Positions 11,893 through 20,722 of a stretch of DNA of 64,000 nt are shown here, piece after piece. Every line of letters starts with the position of its first letter. Position 1 is the first letter of the stretch. The stretch is from contig JANAVB010009599.1 of NCBI GenBank assembly GCA_029216955.1, positions 817,417 through 881,416 of the forward strand. Reading direction: 5' to 3'. The DNA comes from Iris pallida. Its lineage: Eukaryota; Streptophyta; Magnoliopsida; Asparagales; Iridaceae. The position numbers and the translations under genes are program-made. The notes below the pieces were generated by a model. That model did not search any database. It had not been told where the DNA came from and saw nothing but the letters and a program-made list of their open reading frames with translations.

Positions 11893-12285
11893 CTGGTGGT
11901 CAACAAAAGAAGGCAAAGATTCATGTTAGAAACAACAAAAGAATTTGAGCCACGTTCTCATCAAAAGTGCATAAGGCTCAGGCGCATCTGAAAAGAAGCT
12001 TCGGCGCATCATCAGAGTCTAAACCCATGCGCGTCAGCAGTAGAGCCTCGGCGAATCATCAGGGTCTAAACCCATGCGCGTCAGTAGTGGAGCTTTGGCA
12101 CATCATCTGGGTCTAAACCCATGTGCGTCAGTAGTGGAGCTTCGGCGCATCATCAGGGTTTAAACCCATATGCGTCGACGAAAAAAAACCTCAGCACATC
12201 ATCAGGACTCAAGGTCCATACGCGTCGTCGTATGTGAGTTCTAAAAATGGCACAGAAAGATATGGTAAAGAATGATGAAACCCAC
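11893..12285 (-). other. Predicted intron 1 of the E1 antisense gene (393 nt), copy A
   Basis: Donor G/GTGGGTTT and acceptor GACCACCAG/TGTCG on the minus strand. Joining leaves exon 1 in phase 1 and opens directly into the frame VSITVPLLNK. The interval contains the E1 motif repeats and no conserved coding. The same length (393) is found in copy B. Confidence 0.65.
11950..12235 (+). repeat. ~55-60-bp tandem repeat with inverted GCGCAT/ATGCGC pairs in antisense intron 1, copy A
   Basis: Five degenerate units of the form GGCGCATCATCAGGGTCTAA followed by ACCCATGCGCGTCAGTAGTGG. Each unit contains GCGCAT...ATGCGC and, nested inside, GGGT...ACCC, so it can fold as a hairpin. The core is the same ATGCGC motif that is scattered through the E1 LTR. 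Confidence 0.85.
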
Positions 12286-12504
12286 CAATCATTGCAGCTC
12301 GAACGTCGATGGGCGGCCGGGGGACATCATCTGCGACAGCCTTTTCAGGCTCTATCCCTTTGCCTCGTCCTCGGCCAGCACCGCCACGAAGAGTCTTAGG
12401 AGTCATTTCATGAAAGAAGAAAGTTAAGGTTTTTCAAAAGAAGAACTCTAAAAAAAGAGAAGAAAGCAAAGAGAGGAATAACTCTCTCTTTCTCTATCTC
12501 ACGC

Positions 12505-12514
12505 CTATTTATAG
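12505..12514 (-). promoter_or_regulatory. TATA box (CTATAAATAG) of the E1 antisense gene, copy A
   Basis: On the minus strand CTATAAATAG lies about 100 bases upstream of the ATG at 12406. It is followed by a CT/GA-rich leader typical of plant 5' UTRs, and is conserved in copy B. Confidence 0.7.
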
Positions 12515-12659
12515 GCCCAGTCGAACGTGTGAACCGATGAAGTATGACCTCAGCCGTCGCCTCGGGTTCTGTGAGGAGATAGCTGCAAATAAATCCAAAA
12601 AGATCATCATTAATCTTCTTGGTTATCGAAGCATTATCATTTGCATTTACTGAGAGGAG

Positions 12660-14575
12660 CATGCGCCCCATCACTGATGCGCGGAGTAATCATGCGCCCG
12701 AACAGTCATGCGCCCCATTGAAGACACCACCATGCTTCTTATTCAAAGTATTCCAAAACTTGGTGAAAAGTTTTGAGAACTTTGAAGGGGTCTTGTAGAA
12801 CCTTAGAATTTCAGGAACAGAAATCCTATGTGCCTAACATCACATATGCCAGGGAGCTCAGATGAAGTACTTGGCACAGCAAAGCATAGACTTTAAAAGA
12901 AAATTTTATTTCATATAAAAGTCTATTACATGTCTTAAAAAGAGCTGTACAAAGGAGAATTTCTACAAAGAAAAGACCCTAAGTCTACAGCTAGGCGCAG
13001 CAACCAACATGCGCTCTCAAACAGGCGCATCTCACCATGCGCTCTCAGCCAGGCGCATCCCTTCAGTAGCTCAGTTATGTGCATCCTCAGTTATGTGCAT
13101 CCCTTCAGCAGCTCAGTTATGTACATCCCTTCAGCAGCTCAGTTATGTGCCGCCCTTCAGCGCCCCAGTCAGGCGCATCGTAAAGTCTCAACATATGCGC
13201 CATCAAATGCTTCGACTAATAAAGCATTTATTGAGCAGAACGAGGGTGGGCAATCAACCCTCTAGCTATAGGAAGAGCTCTCCGTAATTGATCCACAGCT
13301 AAAGAAGGCTTTCAACACAACCAGAATGGACAACACCAACTCTGACAGAGGAAAGAGCCTCCAAAGCCGGGGTACCGCAATTCCGATCTGCGGCTCTTCC
13401 GACATAACGGAGACGAGGCTCGAGCATCCTGATCTTTGGATGCAACAGGCACCTTCCGCCTGCCTCAGAAGCCCTCGACTCCGACTTTTGGATTTAACAG
13501 TCACCTTCAAGTGCATCAATGAAGACAATGTGTCGCATCTTCACCCTCGGGAGCATCTCATCAACAGAATGTGCTCGAGCAAACAAGTTCATTTCGGGAG
13601 GACGTGAGAGAACAAGAAGCAAATTCTCTCCATGCCGCTATTTATAGGTCGGGCAAATCAAACCCATGCGCCAAGTGGCTGGCTCTCCGATTCTTGTGCA
13701 ATAAATTTGCATTAAATGGTGATGAACCTGACGCTTCGAATTCAACCGAGTAAAAAATGGCTATTCAAAGAACTCAAAGAACATAACAGTCAGGCCCATA
13801 AAGATGTGTCATGCAAAGCGGATGCGTCGGCCAGACCGCGCATCATATTGACACGCCCATCAGCCTCATAAGGATGCGCCCCCATGCGTCCCCATGCGCC
13901 TAGTAGGACGCTGACCGATGCACCCACTCAACAGCCCATCATCTGTCAAGAATATTAAATGCTGAAGTCTGACAGAGTTGGCAGCATGTCCCCCGAGGAC
14001 TGAACAGTTGACAGCTTTTTCAGAAGACGATGCGTCGTCGACGTCAGCATCATCATTGCTCCCCTCCGGCGGTTATAAGCCACATGGCCGCCCAACCATT
14101 TCGCATGCGCCTCCGCAGCCATGCGCCTAAATCTCTGCATGCGCCTCAAAAGCCGTGCGCCTCAGACTTTTCTCTGATCCCTAAAGATAGAAGTAAAGTC
14201 ACTGCTGAAGCCACGCATGCGACTCAAAAGCCATGCGCCCCAACTGGTTCTTGACTCTTAAAGGTTACGAGCCAAAGTCTCCTCATGCGCCCAATCCTAG
14301 GCGCATCCTATCAGATCACTCCCCACCAAATCCAAGATCTTCGAGCCATGGACCTACGACACGCGTCCTTTGACTTGATTCAGCCTATGAAGGGGTGCTA
14401 ATTACCCAAGATCTCAGCAACTGAAAGATCCTCTTCATTGCTATGTGTCACCTCTGCCGCAGCCCACGATAGCGACAAGAAGTGTTCAACTCCTCAATCA
14501 GAGCGCATCGCCCATGCGCCTCCATCAGCAACCACCACGTGGCGTCCCCGCGTACAGGCGCATCCTACATGTGCG
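12660..14575 (+). repeat. E1-specific ATGCGCC motif field, copy A
   Basis: About 25-30 copies or near-copies of ATGCGCC or its complement GGCGCAT. Clusters lie at 12660-12716, 12990-13060, 13165-13200, 13870-13905, 14098-14245, 14280-14310 and 14505-14575. They lie in both orientations, just upstream of and throughout the U3 region of the 3' LTR, and stop about 25 bases before the TATA box. Variants with one change (ATGTGCC, ATGCGTC) fit decay at CpG. Confidence 0.85.
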
Positions 14576-14910
14576 CATAAGCAGCCAGCCTACAAAGCTA
14601 TAAATAGAGGGATCATTTCCTTCTCACACACACAGATCGTACAACCACCAACAACATATACAGAGAGGCAGATACAAACACTCAACGTCTTCTCCCTCTC
14701 CGGAAGCTCCGGCACCCAGAGCAACTCAGACCTTTAGAGAACCGAGAACCGTCGTCAGATCGTCAACGGAGTCAATGCATTACCACTCGCTCCATCGGCA
14801 CAAGGGACCCAGATAAACAAAAGTGTACTCCTAGGACTACGTCTAAGTCCTACATTGTAACACTGTTCTGTTTGTATTAAAATTACATCAAAAGATTTTA
14901 ATGGCAAACA
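12794..14910 (+). mobile_element. E1 3' LTR (2117 bp), copy A
   Basis: Begins TGTAGAA, like the E2 LTRs, after a short purine-rich stretch (GAAGGGG, 12784-12790) that could be the polypurine tract. Ends ATGGCAAACA, the same last ten bases as the E2 LTRs. No PBS follows, so this is a 3' LTR. A minus-strand TATA-like box (13638-13647) and a minus-strand AATAAA (12905-12910) also lie in it. No protein-coding region can be supported, although an 88-codon minus-strand frame exists at 13262-13528. Confidence 0.8.
14598..14607 (+). promoter_or_regulatory. TATA box (CTATAAATAG) of the E1 LTR, copy A
   Basis: Perfect plant TATA box about 310 bases before the LTR end, followed by CACACACACA-rich sequence where transcription of the R region would start. 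Identical in copy B. Confidence 0.75.
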
Positions 14911-15560
14911 ATAGGTACTTATTTATATATATTTACCATAAAATTAAATATTAATATTTTTTCTAACTTATAAAAATATTGCAATCATAAAATATTTTCT
15001 ATGTATATTACTCATGTGCACATATTGATCTCGTGCTTGTTAATCCTATTTGTCCGCAGAGAATATACATTTATTCTAATATCAAATATGAAATTATCAA
15101 ATGTATAGTAAGTAACCTATACTATATAACAATTCTTCATAACAAACAATAATACTTATTTGGACAGTTTAACTAGATTATGAAATATGTATCTACGTGG
15201 GCACCATTGCACATACTACATGACTACATGGGCTTAGGCTCTGTTTGGGCCCAGTCCGAGCTAGTTCGGTCTCACCGAGTCTTCTAAAAAGTCATAACAA
15301 TAGAAAACTAATTAAATTATTTAATGGGTGTCAAGTCGCAACTTAGCCTGATTTTTTTAGTTAGAACATCACTATGGCTCGGCCTTCTCCTACCATGGCT
15401 AAACACTAGTAAAGCATGCCACTGTACTATCCGTGCCATGATTCCTAATCACCTTGTACTCCAAATCTCAACCATCGTTACAGTCATCTACCGTAATAAT
15501 TAACTAAATGATTAATTCTAAAATTCTAAAAATCACCATTTAAATCAAATAAATAATAAA
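14911..15560 (+). other. AT-rich spacer without recognisable genes, copy A
   Basis: Follows the E1 3' LTR. Very AT-rich to about 15190, then includes CTGTTTGGGCCCAGTCC and short runs of A and T. No coding frame, RNA gene or repeat family recognised. It may be the sequence into which E1 inserted, or the far end of the copia element. Confidence 0.5.
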
Positions 15561-15825
15561 AAATTTAAAATTTTTGGGAAGGGAAGCTACATACTTGCCT
15601 ATGTGCGGTGCAATGCCGCTGTGACTTGGCCCGAAGCCGAGGCTTTACCCACACGAGGTACCTTATGTGGTGTGACCCCGCTGTAGCATGGAGTACTATG
15701 CTCTTTTGTAGTGATGTGCTACCGTGCTTCCTGTAAAGCACGCCAGACATTCCAAATGCCCGAGAACTCATTAAGGCTTCCAAGCTATCCTCTCATAGGA
15801 CTTTGTTCTCTACAATGAACAAACA

Positions 15826-16033
15826 GTAGACAACAGTGGTTCTGGGTTCACAATCCCGCAAGTTCCCAAAGTATTGCCTACTCACAATAGTTCTGGGTCT
15901 GAAACCCCGTAGTAACTAACGGATTGCCTACTAACAGTGGTTCTGGGTACGTGACCGTGCAATATCTAGAGGACTGCCCACTAACAGTGGTTCTAGGTCC
16001 GTGACCCCGCAGTATACCAAATGATTGCCCACT
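15826..16033 (+). repeat. ~55-bp tandem repeat CCACTAACAGTGGTTCTGGGTC, copy A
   Basis: Four degenerate units containing ACAGTGGTTCTGGG, followed by a variable segment with GTGACCCCGCA and GATTGCC. They lie just beyond the 3' end of the minus-strand copia pol, so they probably belong to its 3' untranslated region or LTR. Each unit contains the near-palindrome CCACTAACAGTGG. Confidence 0.8.
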
Positions 16034-16149
16034 GTACCTGATATTCTTCCAATCAATGGTCCTCCCTTGAACCAAAAGCTAGATGCCTAGTAGATTTCTC
16101 TTTGAAATAATAGAATAAAACTTTATGGTAGGATTGTAGAGATACAATA

Positions 16150-17354
16150 TCAAAACATCTTCAATCCCATTTTTCTTGCTAAGTCCTTGACCAGATGAGG
16201 CTTGAGACCTTTGGTGATCAGATCCGCCAGATTCTCTTGGCTCCGAACATCCACCACGGTAATGACTCATTTTTTAATAATATTATTGACCAACCTGTGC
16301 CTTAATCGCACAGTCCTCTTATTACCATTGAAGAGGTCATTTGATGCCACCGCTGCAGTCGCCTGGTTGTCGTAGTAAATTGGCTGCCAAAATTTGCGTA
16401 CCAACCAGAGGAAGATCATACATGAGCACCTGAATCCATTCTGCTTCATCTCTTGCAGCTGCTAGTGCATAAAATTCAGATTTAATAGACGAGTGTGAGA
16501 GCATAGACTGCTTCTTTGACTTCCACGATATAGCAGCTCCACCCATTTAGAATATGTATCCTCCTGTGGACCTTTCACTCTCTACTTCTGAACACCAACT
16601 TGCATCACTGAAGCCTTCTACTATTGTTAGATCTTCATAGTAGTAAAGTGCATACTTTTGAGTCCTTTTGAGGTATCTAATAACCCTCTTCACAGCTTTC
16701 CAATACTCCACACCTAGATTGCTCGTAAACCGACTCAGCATCCTTACGACAAAAGCTATGTCAGGCCTTGTGGCAGTAGTCGCATACATCAAACTCCCGA
16801 TGATGCATGAATACTCAACTGTCTGATGCTTTCCCTTGGATTTGGCTTTAGCTTCTTGTCACACCTATACGGCGTATCTATCCCTGGAAGATCTTGATAC
16901 CCATAGCATGTGAGCATCTTCTTAATATAATGAGACTGTGACAATGCCTCTTCAGTTTTTGTCCAGATGATCTTTATCCCTAGGATAACATCAGCTTCCC
17001 CAAAGTCCTTCATGATGAACTTAGACGAGAGAAACTATTTTGTCTCAGTGATACTTGCTAGATCTGTACCCAAGATCAGCATATCGCCCATGTACAGACA
17101 AATGACAACTCCTCTCCCGTCAGCAAACTTTATGTATATACATTTGTCCGTCTCGCTGAGTCTCTAGCCGTTTGATCTTATGACTTTATTAAACTTCTTA
17201 TGCCACATCTTGGGAGGTTGCTTCAGACCATACAGAGATTTCACAAACTTACAGACTTTGTCTTCGAAGCCCTTGACGACGAATCCTTCTGGTTGTTACA
17301 TATAAATCTCTTCAGTCAACTCACCATTCAGGAAAACAGTTTTAACATCCATCT
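16150..17354 (-). pseudogene. pol: Ty1/copia pol remnant: RT C-terminal half and RNase H, copy A
   Basis: Read on the minus strand from 17354: MDVKTVFLNGEL, EGFVVKGFEDKVCKF, SLYGLKQPPKMWHKKF, the RT active site as YMGDMLILG (expected YVDD, so the first catalytic Asp is Gly), MKDFGEADVILGIKI, ATRPDIAFVV.LSRF, RVIRYLKRTQKYALYY, SDASWCSEVESERSTGGYIF. RNase H ends with ALAAARDEAEWIQ, YYDNQAT and ADLITKGLKPHLVKDLARKMG before TGA at 16150. Several stops and frameshifts. The N-terminal RT, integrase and gag are cut off exactly where the E2' LTR begins, so E2' inserted into this element. Confidence 0.88.
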
Positions 17355-18717
17355 TGTAGAAGCATGGAAAAGAATAAAGAAAGACCTATGCGGCTCCGAC
17401 AGAAAGATCCCCATGCGGCTCAGGATCCCCATACGGCTCAGAAGTCCATGCGGCTCAGGGGTCCATACAGCTCGGATAGATCCATGCGACTCATAAAGAA
17501 GCCATGTGGCCTTCAACAGTTCTTTCCTACATTTGGCTGTATTTAATGCCCTGACGGCTGCTCTGACAAAAAACAGCTATGACAGCTCTGACATAAAGAC
17601 GCAATAATGACTGACATGATGGCGTGATCCTAGGAAAGAGGAGAAGATCTCCTTACAGCTGGCAAAATCTACCAAGTCCCGAGGCCACTCCATGTGGCTG
17701 TCCATCTGCATGCGGCCGCCTGTCCGTGTCCCCATGCGGCTACCCATCTGCATGCGGCTGCCTATCTCCATGCGGCTGCCCATCTGCATGCAGCTGCCCA
17801 TCCCTATGCGGTTGCCCCTCTTCATGCGGCTGCCTATCTGCATGCGGCTGCCTATCCCCATGCGGCTGCCTATCCACGTGGGGTTGCCCAACCTCGTGTG
17901 GCTACCCATCCTCATATGGATGCCTATCCTCATGCGGCTGCATGTTTCATACGGCTGAGAGGACCCCCCATATGCGGCTCGGTCAGGACAGTCCAGTTGA
18001 GACACGTGGCACTCATCGTTACAATTGAGACACATGGCAGTCTTATCTTCCTTGGAACTATGGGTGCTAACAAATCCTAACAAAATTAGATTTGTTGCAA
18101 TCGTCATAATTGCCCAGATCAAATCAAATCAAGTAAATTGGACACGTGGCAGGCTATCACAAATAACGAAGATTCATGGCAATCAACATTTATTGCCCAC
18201 AGAGATTTGATGTAATCTACATTAATTATCTAGATTTGCTACAATCAGAATGAGTGGCCCAGATTAATTGATCCTTAACCGCCAACTTCTCAAGAAGGCA
18301 ATCATTTGCAAACCCAAATGATGACACCCCCACTTCAATAAATGGCAAGGTGCCATTCCCTTACCAAAAAAAAGGAGACGGGAGAATTCAGGAGAGCAGA
18401 GCAGAGAAGAGAGAGAGCACTACAGAGACACCCAGAGATCTAGCGACCGAAAGCGCAAGGGAGTCTCCCCACACGTCCAAGAGCATTTCTTCACCAGAGC
18501 CAAGGCTGCATCCGATCGTCCAAGGAGTAAGGCAGAGCTGACGTCGCTTTCCCGAGCCTCTACCATCACCCCCCAGAAAAACTAAATAATTGTACTTAGA
18601 TTGATGTACCTAGGTTTTCGTCCCTAGGCTTTCTTTGTACGAGCGAAGTTTGTATTGTGAAGTAAAAGTCCAGTCCTCCGATATAATTGTTCTGTTCTTT
18701 TAAATTTATGGCAAACA
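17355..18717 (+). mobile_element. E2' 5' LTR (1363 bp), copy A
   Basis: TGTAGAAGC...ATGGCAAACA, followed by the 3-base spacer CGA and a PBS. Contains the 18-bp ATGCGGC array, G-box/ABRE-like CACGTGGC at 18003-18010 and 18143-18150, and the degraded TATA CAATAAATG near 18336 (copy B has CTATAAATG). Open frames across this LTR come from the 18-bp repeat, whose period is a multiple of three. Confidence 0.85.
17691..17957 (+). repeat. 18-bp tandem array of CATGCGGCTGCCCATCT in the E2' LTR, copy A
   Basis: About 14 units of 18 bases, each with CATGCGGCTGCC or a one-base variant, in the U3 region about 380 bases upstream of the TATA position. More scattered ATGCGGC copies lie at 17385-17500. Confidence 0.93.
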
Positions 18718-19463
18718 CGATGGCGACTCTGCTGGGGACAAACTTCTCCACGGCTGAGAAGTTGGTGACGCAATCGGATGCAACCAAACTTGGCTCCACA
18801 CAACAGAAGATGGTCGTCCGCTTCGACCAACAGGCGTTTGAAGAAATGCTCTCCGACAGAAGCGCTGGCCCGGTCCAGAAGCGAACCCGCACAAAGAAAG
18901 CTCGCAGGGAGTGGAGACCAAAATCATTTGCTCCTCCCCAAGCTCTGGACGAAGTACTCTCTGCTGCCCAAGACGGCGAAGGCAACTCTCATGCGGCCCC
19001 ACTTCAAGCCATAGAAGACTATGTTGTCCCCAAATTCGGCAGAGAAAAGCACTATGATGCTGGACTTGCAGGGGCAAAGAGTGATTCTATGTACTCCAGG
19101 AAGAAGCCGAACAAAGGCACTAGCCGCAGGTTGAACACTCATGCGGCCAAGATTGCCAGTCGCATGCATGATGTTCATGCGGTCGAAACTGCCAGCCACA
19201 TGAAGAATACTTATGCGGACGAGACTTCCAGCCGCATAAAAAAAGTCCATACGGCCACGATTGCCACCCGTATGAAGACTGTTGATTCCAGCCGCATGCT
19301 GCCCGCTCCACGCGGCTCAGGCTCAGTCTTTGATCGCCTATCCTATGGTCCTGATCTCTCATGCTCCCGAAAAAATATGTCTGACTCTCTGCAACAGCAC
19401 TTAGACTCTTCCTACTATGTTCCCTCACGCACTAGAGTGAAGAAGTCTAGGGCAGCGATGTAA
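18708..19463 (+). pseudogene. gag: E2' gag N-terminal fragment, copy A
   Basis: The ATG at 18708 lies within the last ten bases of the LTR and the frame reads through the PBS (MANTMATLLGT). It is open for about 250 codons. It starts with a conserved block (VVRFDQQAFEEML, RTRTKKARREWRPKSFAPP), then about 15-residue repeats (THAAKIASRM, YADETSSRIK, HTATIATRM) encoded by inverted ATGCGGC/GCCGCAT pairs, then LSYGPDLSCSR and YYVPSRTRVKKSRAA. It breaks off where the E2 LTR starts (19459). The conserved gag core (capsid-like region) is not present. It is a real coding remnant: the E2 gag is homologous along its whole length. Confidence 0.85.
18721..18738 (+). promoter_or_regulatory. Primer binding site TGGCGACTCTGCTGGGGA of E2', copy A
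   Basis: Lies three bases after the LTR end. Matches the tRNA-Arg-type PBS described for Ogre/Tat elements; from memory it has one mismatch to the 3' end of plant tRNA-Arg(ACG). It lies inside the gag reading frame (encodes the MATLLG region). Confidence 0.85.
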
Positions 19464-20701
19464 AAGTATGGAAAAGAATAAAGAAAGGTTCATAAGGCCA
19501 AGGATCCCCATGCGGCTCAGAGAGCCCATGCGGCTCAGGGATCCATGCGGTTCAAGAATCTATACGGCTCGAATAATTCCATGCGGCCCAGAGAGGAGCC
19601 ACGTGGCCTTCAACAGCTTTTTCCCTTCGTCTTTTGCTGCATTTAATGCCCTGACGGCTGACAGCTCTGACAAATGACAGTTCTGACAAAAAGGCACAAT
19701 AATGACTGACGTAATGGCGCATTCCTAGGAAAAAGGAGAAAATCTTCTCACAGCTGGCAGAATCTATCTAATCCCGAGGCATGCGGCTGCGGCCGCCCAT
19801 CTTCATGCGGCTGCATCCTTTATGTGGCCGCCCAACAGCATGCGGCTGCATCCCTTATGCGGCCGTCCATCAGCATGCGGCTGCACACTCCCATGCGGCT
19901 GCCCATCTTCATGCGGCTGTTCATCCCCATGCGGCTACCCATCTTCATGCGGCCATTTAACCTCATGCGGCCCACTCATCTGCGGTTCTGCCAAGATGAC
20001 CCAGTGTGATATGTGGTACTTTTTATGATGATTGAGACACGTGGCAGTCTTATCTTCCTGGAATTATGGGTGTTAACAAATCCTAATCAGATTTGTTGTA
20101 ATAAGTGCCCAGATCAAATCAAATCGAGCAAATTAGACACGTGTCAAGCCATTACAAGTCGCGAATATTCATGGCAATCAACATTTATTGTCTACAGAGA
20201 TTTAATGCAATCGTAGTAATTGCTTAAATCTATTATATGCAAGATGGACGGCCCAGATTAATTAACTCTCAGACCGTCGACTTTTGAGAATGGGCAATCA
20301 TTGCAAACCCTAATGATGCCCTCCACTCTTATAAATAACAAGATGCCATTCCCTTGCATAACCCCCCGGCTCGGATCCAGAGAGAATCAGAGAGAGAATA
20401 TACAGAGATCGAAAGGACAGAGGAGCATACAGAGAGAACAAAGAGAGTATTTCTTCATCAACGCCAAGTACTTCTTCTCCAGAGCCAAGGCTGCACCTGA
20501 TCGTCCAAGGAGTAAGGCTGAGCTGCCGTCGCTTTTCCGAGCCTCTATTGTCACCCCCAGAATCTAAAATAAATAATTGTACTTAGATTGTTGTACCTAG
20601 GTTTTGGTCCCTAGGCTTTCTTTGTACAAGTGAGTTTGTATTATGAGTCTAAGTTCAGTCCTCCGATAATTGTTCTGTACTTTTACAATCAATGGCAAAC
20701 A
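19459..20701 (+). mobile_element. E2 5' LTR (1243 bp), copy A
   Basis: TGTAAAAGTATGG (copy B TGTAGAAGCATGG) to ATGGCAAACA. It is about 120 bases shorter than the E2' LTR and clearly diverged from it, yet shares start, end and motifs. G-box-like CACGTGGC occurs at 19600-19607 and 20038-20045, CACGTGTC at 20138-20145. TATA (TTATAAATAA) at about 20329-20338. Confidence 0.87.
19780..19988 (+). repeat. ATGCGGC array in the E2 LTR, copy A
   Basis: About ten copies of CATGCGGCTGC/CATGCGGCC at 18-21 base spacing in U3. Extra dispersed copies lie at 19508-19590. Confidence 0.9.
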
Positions 20702-20704
20702 CGA

Positions 20705-20722
20705 TGGCGACTCTGTTGGGGA
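20705..20722 (+). promoter_or_regulatory. Primer binding site of E2, copy A
   Basis: TGGCGACTCTGTTGGGGA, three bases after the LTR end. It has one more C-to-T change than the E2' PBS. Confidence 0.83.

Larger units (their letters stand above)
7973..12406 (-). pseudogene. E1 antisense gene: large PMD-like protein, spliced, copy A
   Basis: Starts at ATG 12406 (MTPKTLRGG, then an RG-rich tail). Predicted exon 1 is 12406-12286, intron 1 is 12285-11893, and intron 2 is 9661-9596. About 1,320 codons in all. In order: RG-rich N-terminus; helical region; a block with NTQTGTFFTPVGELGLALHE and LPWGSEPYEEYFPT, resembling the plant mobile domain (aminotransferase-like) proteins of Tat elements; tryptophan-rich segment; basic NLS-like PKRR...PKRQKK; acidic Ser/Glu-rich stretch; C-terminal coiled coil (about 8500-7990). 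Nearly all in-frame stops are TAG or TGA at expected Gln or Arg codons (11709, 8887 and 8128 areas). Copy A also has frameshifts near 11570 and 10385 that copy B lacks. Similar antisense ORFs are known in Grande/Retand-type elements; the function is unknown. Confidence 0.8.
1945..14910 (+). mobile_element. E1: Tat-lineage Ty3/gypsy element, 5' truncated, copy A
   Basis: Order on the + strand: gag C-terminus, protease (DPGSS), proline/lysine-rich linker, RT (YVDD), RNase H, second aRNase H, integrase. These are followed by a large minus-strand gene and a 3' LTR that starts TGTAGAA and ends ATGGCAAACA. The second RNase H and the antisense gene between integrase and 3' LTR are known traits of the plant Tat lineage (Ogre, Grande, Retand relatives). 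The 5' LTR, PBS and most of gag are missing at the chromovirus-like LTR. All coding parts are interrupted, so the element is not autonomous. Confidence 0.88.
17355..19458 (+). mobile_element. E2': 5' LTR, PBS and gag N-terminus of a Tat element, copy A
   Basis: Starts TGTAGAAGCATGG inside the copia RT and ends where the E2 LTR begins inside its gag. Only the left part is in the window; the remaining gag, pol and 3' LTR should lie beyond the right end of the E2 insertion. LTR sequence and gag are of the same family as E2 but clearly diverged from it. Confidence 0.85.

Noticed and set aside
12209..12285. Extension of antisense exon 1 to the stop at 12209
   Set aside because: A GT donor at 12285 and an AG acceptor at 11893 join exon 1 in frame to the conserved downstream reading, and the extension runs toward repeat DNA. 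It remains possible if the transcript is unspliced.
13009..14737. Several + strand frames of 60-99 codons in the E1 LTR as genes
   Set aside because: They lie in motif-rich U3 sequence, lack domain similarity, and similar open stretches are expected by chance in GC-balanced DNA.
17624..18122. Overlapping + and - open frames of 130-180 codons across the E2' LTR
   Set aside because: Products are pure translations of the 18-bp DNA repeat; a period divisible by three keeps several frames open without selection.
18596..19077. Minus-strand frames opposite gag (also 20597-20969, 52106-52587, 54106-54478)
   Set aside because: They are mirror frames of conserved gag coding; the gag reading has homologues in E2, E2' and E3, the minus reading has no recognisable domain or promoter.
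17355..20701. E2' and E2 LTRs as the LTR pair of one short element
   Set aside because: Both are followed by a PBS and a gag start in the same orientation and they differ in length and sequence; a 3' LTR would not be followed by a PBS and gag.
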